Origin: Gammaproteobacteria bacterium | Lineage (GTDB): Bacteria > Pseudomonadota > Gammaproteobacteria > HK1 | Length of the DNA: 64,000 nucleotides | Assembly (NCBI GenBank): GCA_021773635.1 | Contig: JAJFJV010000025.1 | Span: forward strand, 1 to 64,000 | Reading direction: 5' to 3' | Notes under the pieces: generated by a model | Seen by the model: only the letters and a program-made list of their open reading frames with translations | The model's database searches: none | Told to the model about the DNA's origin: nothing | Made by a program: the position numbers and the translations under genes | In this document: positions 28,778-37,025 of the stretch, piece after piece | How positions within the stretch are numbered: position 1 is the stretch's first letter | Layout of the letters: every line of letters begins with the position of its first letter

Positions 28778-29703
28778 TCCATTTTTTCCTGTCTCGCCTG
28801 CTGAGTGCCGCGATCGCGATTGCGGGGGTCAGTTGTCTGGTATTCCTGCTCATCCACATCGTCCCCGGGGACCCGGTGGAGGTGATGCTCGGTGAGAGTG
28901 CACCGGCCGCGGATCGGGCCGCTTTGCGGCAATCCATGGGGCTGGACCGTCCCCTGCAACAGCAGCTTGGGCACTATTTAACGGGATTGTTGCGCCTCGA
29001 TCTGGGCCAGTCCCTGCACTCGCGGCGACCGATTCTCGAGCTGCTGAGAGAGCGTATTCCGGCCACTGTGGTTCTGGGGCTTGCGGCTCTGGCGGTGGCG
29101 CTGTCGATTGCGTTGCCATTGGGGATTCTGGCGGCCCTCAAGCAAGGGAGTCGCTGGGACATGGGGGCCATGGCATTTTCCATGCTGGGGGTTTCGGTGC
29201 CCAATTTTGTGCTCGGGCCGGTACTCATCATGGTGTTCGCGGTGTGGCTTGGATGGTTTCCCGTCAGTGGTACCGGCGGCTCCGGGGCGCTGGTATTACC
29301 GGCGCTGACCCTGGGTACCGCGCTGGCCGCGATCCTGTCACGCATGGTGCGCTCTACCCTGCTGGAAGTGTTGGGAGAGGACTACATCCGGACCGCACGG
29401 GCCAAGGGACTGGGAGAGGCCGCCGTGGTGCTGCGGCATGCTCTGCAAAACGCTGCCCTGCCGGTGGTGACCATTGTCGGTTTGCAGCTGGGGACCCTGC
29501 TCGGGGGGGCGGTTATCACGGAGATCGTATTTGCCTGGCCGGGAATTGGCCAGCTGACGGTGGAGGCTATACAGCGCCGGGATTATCCTGTACTGCAGGG
29601 CTGTATTCTGGTGATTAGCGTGGCCTATGTACTGGTTAATACCGCAACCGATCTCGCGTATGCACTACTGGATCCGCGCATTCGTCTCGGGGATGGACAG
29701 TGA
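28774..29703 (+). CDS. ABC transporter permease, DppB/OppB type
   Basis: 309 residues with a GTG start overlapping lipB. Six predicted membrane helices. Typical peptide/nickel permease features: N-terminal LLSAAIAIAGVSCLVFLLIHIVPGDPVEVML-type opening, GLDRPLQQQLGHYL, the ATPase-coupling EAA loop IRTARAKGLGEAAVVLRHAL, and a C-terminal PVLQGCILVISVAYVLVN. Paired with the next permease. No solute-binding protein or ATPase is encoded nearby, so the substrate cannot be inferred. Confidence 0.92.
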   Translation: MIHFFLSRLLSAAIAIAGVSCLVFLLIHIVPGDPVEVMLGESAPAADRAALRQSMGLDRPLQQQLGHYLTGLLRLDLGQSLHSRRPILELLRERIPATVVLGLAALAVALSIALPLGILAALKQGSRWDMGAMAFSMLGVSVPNFVLGPVLIMVFAVWLGWFPVSGTGGSGALVLPALTLGTALAAILSRMVRSTLLEVLGEDYIRTARAKGLGEAAVVLRHALQNAALPVVTIVGLQLGTLLGGAVITEIVFAWPGIGQLTVEAIQRRDYPVLQGCILVISVAYVLVNTATDLAYALLDPRIRLGDGQ

Positions 29704-30491
29704 GGTATATCCCGGCGCTCGTGCTGTTGATCTGGGCCTTATGTGCCCTGGGGGGACCTTTCCTGCCGCTGGAGCCCAATGCGGTGGATTTGCCGCGAAT
29801 ATTGGCGGCCCCCGGAGTCGAAAGCTGGCTTGGCCATGATGAACTGGGGCGTCCGGTTTGGGAGCGTGTGGTGGTCGGCGCGCGCACCTCTTTTGTCGTC
29901 TCGGTCCTGGTGGTCGCGATTGCCCTGGCCTTCGGTACCGTGGTGGGCACGCTGAGTGCCTGGAGTGGTGGCCTGTGGGACCACCTGACGGTGCGCGTTA
30001 TCGATATCTTTCTCGCCTTCCCTGGCATTCTGCTCGCCATCGCCCTTTCCGGGGTGCTGGGACCGGGAGAGAAGAACGTCATTATCGCCCTGTCGGTGGT
30101 GGGCTGGGTAGGCTTCGCCCGCTTGGCCCGCGCCCAGACCCTTACGCTCAAGCACCGTGAACATGTACGGGCCGCCATGGCTCTGGGCAGCGGCACCTGG
30201 CGGATTCTTGCCCGCCATCTCATTCCATTGCTGGCCGCACCCTTGATCGTGGAGGCGACCTTTGCGGTCGCCGGTGCGGTGATTGCCGAGGCCGGGCTTT
30301 CCTTTCTCGGGCTGGGGGTACAGCCACCCGCGGCGTCGTGGGGCAGCATGCTGCGGGATGGCACGCGCTATCTGCTGGTTGCGCCCCATCTGGTGCTGGC
30401 GCCGGGGGCGGCAATATTGGCAGTCGTATTGGCGGTAAATCTTCTGGGAGATCGCCTGCGTGATCGACTTGACGTAAAGACCCGGAAATAA
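29700..30491 (+). CDS. ABC transporter permease, DppC/OppC type
   Basis: 263 residues with a GTG start overlapping the previous permease (GTGA). Shorter N-terminus than most DppC proteins. Shows LGHDELGRPVWERVVVGARTS, the EAA-like loop VRAAMALGSGTWRILARHLIP, and EAGLSFLGLGVQPPAASWG (about 199-217), all characteristic of the peptide/opine/nickel subfamily. It forms the heterodimeric channel with the upstream gene. Converges on a FliL-like gene 15 bp away. Confidence 0.92.
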   Translation: MRYIPALVLLIWALCALGGPFLPLEPNAVDLPRILAAPGVESWLGHDELGRPVWERVVVGARTSFVVSVLVVAIALAFGTVVGTLSAWSGGLWDHLTVRVIDIFLAFPGILLAIALSGVLGPGEKNVIIALSVVGWVGFARLARAQTLTLKHREHVRAAMALGSGTWRILARHLIPLLAAPLIVEATFAVAGAVIAEAGLSFLGLGVQPPAASWGSMLRDGTRYLLVAPHLVLAPGAAILAVVLAVNLLGDRLRDRLDVKTRK

Positions 30492-30506
30492 ATCGGTCGG
30501 TGGTGG

Positions 30507-30938
30507 CTATTCAATGACGAAATTAGTGAAATATGCACCCTCTATTTGCGCTTCCCCGGTTTCTTCCGTCAGTACCTTCTGAATAGCTGCCAGCACGTCA
30601 GCCTGAAGTTTTTTCTTGCCTTCCAGGGTCGTCAGGGCGCTATGGGACTGATCTCCCATGAGCAGCAGTACCTGGTGGCGCAGTGCCGGTGCGTGATATT
30701 TGGCGTATTTAATGCCATCGGGGCCGCGGCTCATCAGCTGTACAGTGAGCATGAGAAAATGGGCTCGGCCTCCGCCCTGCAGATTGGCAATCAGATCCGG
30801 GTGTAATTTGTAGTATTCCGCCCCGGCCTGGGGGGCTTCTTCCGCGGCTTGCAAGCCGGTGCTGGGCAGGAGTATCAGCATCAGCATCAGCATAGCGAAG
30901 CCTGTCCCTGCAAGCCGCATGATGGTTGAATTAATCAT
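30507..30938 (-). CDS. FliL-like protein, orphan
   Basis: 143 residues. An N-terminal hydrophobic segment (residues ~10-27, ending GLQAAEE) reads as signal peptide or single anchor. The C-terminal half matches the periplasmic FliL pattern: YYKLHPDLIANL, RAHFLMLTVQLM, HAPALRHQVLLLMGDQ, LEGKKKLQADVLAAIQKVL and the closing FTNFVIE. FliL associates with flagellar stators, but no flagellar gene lies in the window. It stands alone, divergent from nagZ. Confidence 0.82.
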   Translation of the reverse strand: MINSTIMRLAGTGFAMLMLMLILLPSTGLQAAEEAPQAGAEYYKLHPDLIANLQGGGRAHFLMLTVQLMSRGPDGIKYAKYHAPALRHQVLLLMGDQSHSALTTLEGKKKLQADVLAAIQKVLTEETGEAQIEGAYFTNFVIE

Positions 30939-31070
30939 TTTCTGTTTTCCCTGCTTCTGGGGCGCTTGATAGAACGATGGCTGAGCCAGTATTGGTTTTT
31001 GCGCGATAATACCAGCTTGTTGGATTGACTAGCGGCCCCGAATTTTGAATCTTGAATTGGAAATAAAACC

Positions 31071-32129
31071 ATGACCCTCGGACCCGTCATGCTCGATCTG
31101 GAGTCCACGGAGCTCAGTGCCGGGGAGCGGGAGTTGTTGTGTCATCCGCTGGTGGGCGGGGTGATTCTGTTCAGCCGGAATTATCACAATCCGATGCAGT
31201 TGCAGGCCCTGGTGGAACAGATTCACGCCTTGCGCACCCCACAGCTTCTGGTGGCTGTCGATCAGGAGGGTGGCCGGGTCCAGCGTTTTCGCAAGTCCTT
31301 CAATCCCTTGCCGGCGCCGGCCTATCTGGGCGCGCTGTACGATGAGGCACCTGAGCAGGCTCTGGCCATGGCCCGACAATTTGGCTGGCTGATGGCGGTG
31401 GAGTTACGTGCCCTGGGAGTGGATATCAGTTTTGCGCCGGTACTGGATGTGCGCAAGGCCAAAAGCAGGGTGATCGGCGACCGTGCGCTGCATCATGATC
31501 CGGAGATCATTGCCCGCCTCGGGCGCATGCTCATGCGCGGGATGGGGGAGGGTGGTATGGCGGCGGTTGGCAAGCACTTTCCCGGCCACGGTTCGGTAAA
31601 AGAGGACTCCCATACCAGTTTGCCGGTGGATAATCGCAGCCTGGAAACCATCCGCCTGGAAGACATGCTGGCCTTCGAACGGATGTTCCACTACGGCTTG
31701 CCCGCGGTGATGCCTGCTCACGTGCTGTATCCTGAGGTGGATCGCTATCCGGCGGGTTTTTCACGCATCTGGCTGGAGGAAATTCTGCGGCGACAACTCA
31801 ATTTTCAAGGCGCAATTTTCAGTGATGATTTGACCATGGCGGGTGCGGCCATGGGTGGTAATCCGGCGGAGCGTGCCCAACTTGCGCTGGAGGCCGGTTG
31901 CGATATGGCCCTCGTTTGCAATGATCGCGCCGGCGCAATCCGAATCCTTGAAGAATTAAGGCCAGCCCATCTCTCCGTGACCTCTACACGCCTGGCCCGG
32001 TTGCATGGACGGCATCCGGTTGAACGCGAGGCTCTGCAAGCGAGTGAGGCCTACAAGAAGGCGGTGCAGATGCTTTCCAGCCTGCATCAGGAGCTCGAAC
32101 TGGACTTTGGGGAGGATACGCCCGCATGA
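31071..32129 (+). CDS. nagZ: Beta-N-acetylhexosaminidase NagZ
   Basis: 352 residues, glycoside hydrolase family 3, cytoplasmic. It removes GlcNAc from 1,6-anhydro-muropeptides in wall recycling, which matches the lytic transglycosylases nearby. Visible: VAVDQEGGRVQRF (about 60-72), the family signature KHFPGHGSVKEDSHTSLP with the catalytic Asp/His dyad (about 168-185), and the nucleophile in FSDDLTMAGA (about 249-258). In many species its products control AmpC induction; no ampC or ampR is present here. Confidence 0.96.
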   Translation: MTLGPVMLDLESTELSAGERELLCHPLVGGVILFSRNYHNPMQLQALVEQIHALRTPQLLVAVDQEGGRVQRFRKSFNPLPAPAYLGALYDEAPEQALAMARQFGWLMAVELRALGVDISFAPVLDVRKAKSRVIGDRALHHDPEIIARLGRMLMRGMGEGGMAAVGKHFPGHGSVKEDSHTSLPVDNRSLETIRLEDMLAFERMFHYGLPAVMPAHVLYPEVDRYPAGFSRIWLEEILRRQLNFQGAIFSDDLTMAGAAMGGNPAERAQLALEAGCDMALVCNDRAGAIRILEELRPAHLSVTSTRLARLHGRHPVEREALQASEAYKKAVQMLSSLHQELELDFGEDTPA

Positions 32130-32163
32130 AGATGTGTTGTCTTTACGGGCCGGGTTATCGCTG

Positions 32164-33048
32164 ATGGAAATTTCCGGCGAAAAGATAGCGGAGATCATCA
32201 GCACGGCAACCGCCCTCCCATTTTCCATCAATTCCATACGCACTGTCGGAGGTGGCTGCATCAACTCGGCCTATCTGCTGGAGGGGCGGGATACCCGCTA
32301 CTTCCTCAAGCTGAACCATGCCGAAGGCCTGGAGATGTTCAGTGCGGAGGCGGAGGGGCTTGGAGAGATGGAGGCCAGTGGCGCAATACGGGTTCCTCAT
32401 CCCGTTTGCCACGGTGTCGTGGATGGAAAGGCCTATCTGATAATGGAGCATGTCACTTTTGGCTCGGCCCGGGGCGATAGTTCACGCTGCCTCGGACGGC
32501 AGTTGGCTGCCATGCATCGCTGCAGTCGCAAACAATTCGGCTGGCATCGGGATAACACGATTGGCTCAACACCCCAACCCAACGCGTACACGGAAAACTG
32601 GATCGATTTTTATCGTGATCGGCGGTTGCTTTTCCAGGTGGAACTGGCTGTCAGGCGTGGCGCGGGTAATGCCCTGGAGCGCAAGGCTGATCAGCTCGCA
32701 GCCTCGTTGGAGCAATTTTTTGGTGATTACCGGCCAATGGCAAGCTTGCTCCACGGCGATCTATGGTCAGGAAATTATGCCCTTGATACGAGCGGTGCCC
32801 CGGTGTTGTTTGACCCCGCGGTATATTTTGGTGACCGTGAGGCCGACCTCGCGATGACCGAGCTTTTTGGAGGCTTCTCTTCCGACTTCTATGCCGCTTA
32901 CCGCGAGGCTTGGCCACTGGATGCGGGTTATGAGCGCCGCAAGGGGCTCTACAACCTCTATCACATTCTTAATCACTACAATCTGTTTGGCGGGGGATAT
33001 TTGTCCCAGGCAGAGGGAGTGATGGAGCGCTTACTCGCCGAGATTTAG
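32164..33048 (+). CDS. Fructosamine/ketosamine-3-kinase family protein
   Basis: 294 residues from the ATG at 32164. APH-like kinase fold: SIRTVGGGCINSAYLLEGRDTRYFLKLN with the ATP-binding Lys (about residues 20-45), LIMEHV hinge, catalytic LLHGDLWSGNY (Asp, about 200), and metal-binding FDPAVYFGDREADLAMTELFGGF. Family members phosphorylate sugar-amine adducts on proteins for deglycation, or act as metabolite kinases (YniA). Length and motifs are complete. Confidence 0.93.
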   Translation: MEISGEKIAEIISTATALPFSINSIRTVGGGCINSAYLLEGRDTRYFLKLNHAEGLEMFSAEAEGLGEMEASGAIRVPHPVCHGVVDGKAYLIMEHVTFGSARGDSSRCLGRQLAAMHRCSRKQFGWHRDNTIGSTPQPNAYTENWIDFYRDRRLLFQVELAVRRGAGNALERKADQLAASLEQFFGDYRPMASLLHGDLWSGNYALDTSGAPVLFDPAVYFGDREADLAMTELFGGFSSDFYAAYREAWPLDAGYERRKGLYNLYHILNHYNLFGGGYLSQAEGVMERLLAEI

Positions 33049-33098
33049 GGCAAGGCCGGTTGTTCGGGAATTATTGGGGGTTTGCCGGCTACTGGCAC

Positions 33099-33299
33099 TC
33101 AGATAAGGACAGACTGCCCTGTTTCCGGGGGTGCCTCGTCACTATTTGGCAACCCGTCATCGTCATTCATACTGCGGCTTTCATTGAGCCATTCCCCAAG
33201 GTCGATGCTTCGGCAACGCTCACTACAGAAGGGTCGCCAGGGATTTTGGATAGACCACTCGTGAGAATGGCCACAGATTGGGCATTTAACCTGGCTCAT
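33099..33299 (-). CDS. yacG: Zinc-binding DNA gyrase inhibitor YacG
   Basis: 66 residues from the ATG at 33299 (MSQVKCPICGHSHEW); a longer in-frame start at 33383 overlaps zapD and is not conserved. Zinc ligands CPIC...FCSERC (Cys-x2-Cys and Cys-x3-Cys) and RCRSIDLGEWL are the YacG signature. It binds GyrB and blocks DNA binding. Stands after zapD and coaE, the conserved pil-coaE-zapD-yacG order. Confidence 0.93.
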   Translation of the reverse strand: MSQVKCPICGHSHEWSIQNPWRPFCSERCRSIDLGEWLNESRSMNDDDGLPNSDEAPPETGQSVLI

Positions 33300-33315
33300 G
33301 ATGACGCGACAAACC

Positions 33316-34092
33316 TCACAACGTGCAGCAGTGCAGCCCGAAATCCACATTCTCGGATATCTGGGTTGGCCGCTCATTGGCACTGTCCTGGCTTAGCATG
33401 CGAATACTGAGGCGATGCCGACCCGCGCTGATTTCGGGAAACCAGGGGGCTCCCGTGGGTAGCTGCACGCGGATCAACTGACACGGCGTGGTGTGGTCAA
33501 GATTGCGCTGAAAAAACCCCTCGCGGGCACTTTCCTGGCTTGGCTCTGCGCTTTCCCGGGTCAGCTTCAGACACAGCTTTACTACCTGGTCTATCTCGTT
33601 AAAGGCAGCCGCCCAGTCGTGCAGGTCCGCGAGGCGCTGTGCTGCGGGTGTTTGCAGCCAGAAGTGGTAGGTAGGCAGATCAAAATCGCAAGTGCCGGCG
33701 GGAATACTGATGCGCTGGCATACGGTATTGAGCAACTCGCTGTTCTTTAAGGGTTGAGCCAGCCCGTTTTCCCGGCCACGTAGCGATTGCAGCAAGTCCT
33801 GCACCTGAGTCTGGATGGCGTTCAGACGCGCCGGATCGACCCCCGGATTTTGGTACAGAGCCGCGAGGGTGCTGGCGTGGCGTTCCAGCTCCTTGATGAA
33901 TTCGGTCTTCATATCACTGCGTGAGAGCAGGGCCTGGGTTTCCAGTATGCTTTCCAGGGTGGCACGGTTCGACCATTGATCCGGAACATCGATGCGAGCA
34001 TGTATGCGGTCGAGAAGATACTCAATACGCAGCAGCGAACGCATCCGCTCATTGAGTGGCTGCTCGTAGATGATGGTATCGCTGGACGTCAT
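33316..34092 (-). CDS. zapD: FtsZ-associated cell division protein ZapD
   Basis: 258 residues, usual length. Starts TIIYEQPLNERMRSLLRIEYLLDRI, the conserved helical N-terminus of the family (about 5-30), then helical and beta domains with PAGTCDFDLPTYHFWL (about 136-151) and the C-terminal HRLSIRMLS strand. ZapD cross-links FtsZ filaments at midcell. It lies between coaE and yacG. Confidence 0.95.
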   Translation of the reverse strand: MTSSDTIIYEQPLNERMRSLLRIEYLLDRIHARIDVPDQWSNRATLESILETQALLSRSDMKTEFIKELERHASTLAALYQNPGVDPARLNAIQTQVQDLLQSLRGRENGLAQPLKNSELLNTVCQRISIPAGTCDFDLPTYHFWLQTPAAQRLADLHDWAAAFNEIDQVVKLCLKLTRESAEPSQESAREGFFQRNLDHTTPCQLIRVQLPTGAPWFPEISAGRHRLSIRMLSQDSANERPTQISENVDFGLHCCTL

Positions 34093-34188
34093 TACCGTGC
34101 CGGTTTTCCTGCCTTATTGAGATTCAGCCTTCAGATACTGACACAGAGCGCGGGGAAATACTAAGGCGTGGTTGGCGCTCTGTGCGCG

Positions 34189-34815
34189 CTATGGCGCATT
34201 CACTCTGCCGGGCCGTTTGCTGAGCCCAAGATAGTCTTGGTGGAGCGTCTGGACAGCACATTTCAGGGTCAGCAGATTCTGGCTGTTATCCAGCACATCA
34301 TCGGCGGCCGCAAGTCGTTTTTCACGGCTCACCTGGGTAGCCATAATGCGCGCTACGTCATCCCGCGAGGCGCCATCGCGTTGCATAACCCGGGCGATCT
34401 GGGTCTCGGTTTCGACATCGACCACCAGGATACGGTCCAGCATTTCCGTGTATCCGGTTTCCAGCAGCAGCGGGATGACCAGCATACAATAGGGGGCGTG
34501 CAGTAAGGCGATATCAGCCGCTATCCGCGCTCGAATTTTCGGGTGCAGGATGGCTTCCAGACGCGTCCTGCCGGCGGCATCGGCAAAGATCAGGGCGCGC
34601 ATCCTGGTGCGATCCAGCTCACCGTCAGGGGTCAGTATGTCGGGGCCAAAGCTGGAAGCTATTTCCGCGAGCGCCGGTTGTCCGGGTTGAACCAGCTCCA
34701 GCGCGAGCTGATCGGCGTCGATGATTGGTACCCCCAGCTTCGAAAAACAATCCGCAGCCAGACTCTTGCCGCTGCCGATACCACCGGTGAGACCGATGAC
34801 CAGCGGTGGTTTCAT
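34189..34815 (-). CDS. coaE: Dephospho-CoA kinase
   Basis: 208 residues. Last step of coenzyme A synthesis. P-loop GLTGGIGSGKS (residues 8-18), the DADQLALELV acceptor region (about 34-43), LIPLLLETGY (about 113-122), and the VVDVETETQIARVMQRD lid (about 129-146). Follows pilD on the same strand with a 49-bp gap. Confidence 0.97.
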   Translation of the reverse strand: MKPPLVIGLTGGIGSGKSLAADCFSKLGVPIIDADQLALELVQPGQPALAEIASSFGPDILTPDGELDRTRMRALIFADAAGRTRLEAILHPKIRARIAADIALLHAPYCMLVIPLLLETGYTEMLDRILVVDVETETQIARVMQRDGASRDDVARIMATQVSREKRLAAADDVLDNSQNLLTLKCAVQTLHQDYLGLSKRPGRVNAP

Positions 34816-34864
34816 CGAGGTGCCGAATGACGCCGGCGTAGGGGACGGCTAGCCGCCGGGGAGC

Positions 34865-35743
34865 TCATACCAGCCCACTCCATTGCAGGTAGGCACGGTT
34901 CAGCTCATCTCCCCAGAACAAGGCGATCCAGCCTGCCAGCGCCAGATAGGGGCCAAAAGGTATGGGAAGACTGCGTTCCCTCCCACCCAGGGCAATCAGG
35001 ACGATGCCAATAACCGCCCCGGCCAGTGACGAGAGCAGGATGATGGCGGGTAATGCGTGCCAGCCGAGCCAGGCGCCAAACATGGCCAGCAATTTGAAGT
35101 CTCCATAACCCATGCCTTCCTTGCCGGTGAGCAGGCGAAAGGCGTGGAATACCAGCCAGAGAATCCCGTAGCCAGCGATGGCGCCGATGACCGCGGCTTC
35201 AAGCGTGGTGAAAGTGCCAAAGAGATTGAGCCCCAGCCCAAGCCAGAGGAGTGGCAGAGTAATGGAATCCGGTAGCAGTTGGTGGTCAAAGTCGATGAAG
35301 CTGGCGGCAATAAGTGCCCATCCCAGGAGCATCGCCGCCGCAGCTGCGGGAACAAAGCCAAAATGCCAGGCTACACCCGCAGCCATGAGGCCGCCGAGAA
35401 GTTCGACTATCGGATAGCGTAAGGGAATATGGGTACCACAGGCCGAACAGCGGCCACGCAGGCAGAGATAGCTGATCACCGGAACGTTTTCCAGCGCGGT
35501 GATTCCGTGACCACACTCCGGGCAGCGCGAGCGGGGACGAATCAGATTCAATTCGTCCGCTGGTGTGGGCCCTTCTTCCTCACCGGCAAGCAGCTGGGTG
35601 CACTGATCGCGCCATTCCGCCTGGAGCATCAGCGGCAGGCGGTGGATGACCACATTCAGGAAGCTGCCAATCAGCAAGCCGAGGATGCCGGCACACAGTA
35701 TGAAGACCCCGGGATGGGCTTGCAGGTAGACGGTGAGAGTCAT
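34865..35743 (-). CDS. pilD: Type IV prepilin peptidase/N-methyltransferase PilD
   Basis: 292 residues. Inner-membrane aspartyl protease that cleaves the leader of prepilins such as the PilA encoded at 50120 and methylates the new N-terminal Phe. N-terminal domain with a tetracysteine zinc motif (CPECG...CSACG, about residues 73-103), catalytic aspartates in SFIDFDHQLLPD and the GxGD motif GMGYGDFKLL (about 212-221), and about seven to eight membrane helices. In one cluster with pilC and pilB. Confidence 0.97.
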   Translation of the reverse strand: MTLTVYLQAHPGVFILCAGILGLLIGSFLNVVIHRLPLMLQAEWRDQCTQLLAGEEEGPTPADELNLIRPRSRCPECGHGITALENVPVISYLCLRGRCSACGTHIPLRYPIVELLGGLMAAGVAWHFGFVPAAAAAMLLGWALIAASFIDFDHQLLPDSITLPLLWLGLGLNLFGTFTTLEAAVIGAIAGYGILWLVFHAFRLLTGKEGMGYGDFKLLAMFGAWLGWHALPAIILLSSLAGAVIGIVLIALGGRERSLPIPFGPYLALAGWIALFWGDELNRAYLQWSGLV

Positions 35744-35798
35744 CCCGGAAAAGACAGGCGCGGTAACAAGGTGCGGAGCAGGGGTGGGTTGGGTATGG

Positions 35799-37022
35799 CT
35801 ATACCACCTGGCCCATCTTGAAGATTGGCAGGTACATGGCTATGACCAGCCCGCCGATCAATACCCCGAGTATCGCCATGATGAGTGGCTCCATCAGGCT
35901 ACTCATGGCATCCACCGCGTTATCCACCTCTTCCTCATAGAAGTCGGCGATCTTGTTAAGCATGCTATCAATTGATCCCGATTCCTCACCGATGGCGACC
36001 ATCTGGATCACCATATTGGGAAACAGCTCGACCTCACGCATGCAGACTTGCAGCTGGGTGCCGGTGGCGATGCCATCACGCATCTTGTAGATAGCATCGG
36101 AGTACACGATGTTGCCCGCAGCGCCGGCCACCGAGTCCATCGCTTCAACCAGCGGCACACCGGCGGCGAACATGGTACCCAGCGTGCGGGCAAAGCGGGC
36201 GATGGTCGCCTTGACCAGAATCGCTCCAAAGATCGGCATTTTCAGCGAGAGGCGTTCCAGCATGTGGCGGAACGCGGGGCTGCGTCTTTTTGCCTGAGTA
36301 AAGGCCCAGATGGCCAGTCCAAGGCCACCAAAAATGGCATACCAGTAAGCGACGAAAAAGTTCGACATGTTGACCACCATTACGGTCATGGCGGGCAGGT
36401 CGGCACCAAAGTCGGCGAACAGTGCGGCAAACTGCGGAATCACGAAGATCATCAGCACCGCGGTAACCACGAAGGCCATCACCAGGACGGCGATAGGGTA
36501 GAACAGGGCCTTCTTGATCTTGGCCTTGATCGCCTCGGTCTTTTCCTTGTACGTGGCAATCTTGTTCATCAGGTCTTCAAGAATACCGGCGGCCTCGCCG
36601 GCCTGAATCAGATTGACATAGAGATCGTCGAAATAGAGCGGGTGCTTGGCCAGTGCCTCCGCGAGGCGGTTACCGGCCTCTACGTCCGCCTTGATAGCCA
36701 GGATAAGCTCCTGCATGTTGGGGTTATCGTGTCCGCGCCCGACGATCTCGAAGGACTGCACCAGGGGAACGCCGGAAGACATCATGGTGGACATCTGGCG
36801 GCTGAAAATGGCGATATCCTTGGGGGTGATCGGTTTGCCACCGCCGCCGCCAAACAGGGGCTTGGGTTTTTTCTTGACCTTCAGGGGATTGATCCCCTGG
36901 CGCCGCAGGACTGCCTTGACCAAGGCGTCGCTAGTGCCGGACATTTCACCCTTGACCCGTTTTCCGGAACGGTCCATTCCCTCCCAAAGGAACATGACAC
37001 TTTTGATTGCGGCTTCCGCCAT
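35799..37022 (-). CDS. pilC: Type IV pilus inner-membrane platform protein PilC
   Basis: 407 residues, GspF/PilC family with two repeated cytoplasmic helical domains (about 70-190 and 275-395), each followed by membrane segments (AVLVMAFVVTAVLMIFVIPQ, VVNMSNFFVAYWYAIFGGLG, LMEPLIMAILGVLIGGLVIAM). The second repeat includes FARTLGTMFAAGVPLVEAMD. A short glycine run follows the N-terminal basic region. Three-base gap from pilB, so translation is likely coupled. Confidence 0.97.
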   Translation of the reverse strand: MAEAAIKSVMFLWEGMDRSGKRVKGEMSGTSDALVKAVLRRQGINPLKVKKKPKPLFGGGGGKPITPKDIAIFSRQMSTMMSSGVPLVQSFEIVGRGHDNPNMQELILAIKADVEAGNRLAEALAKHPLYFDDLYVNLIQAGEAAGILEDLMNKIATYKEKTEAIKAKIKKALFYPIAVLVMAFVVTAVLMIFVIPQFAALFADFGADLPAMTVMVVNMSNFFVAYWYAIFGGLGLAIWAFTQAKRRSPAFRHMLERLSLKMPIFGAILVKATIARFARTLGTMFAAGVPLVEAMDSVAGAAGNIVYSDAIYKMRDGIATGTQLQVCMREVELFPNMVIQMVAIGEESGSIDSMLNKIADFYEEEVDNAVDAMSSLMEPLIMAILGVLIGGLVIAMYLPIFKMGQVV

Positions 37023-37025
37023 GGC

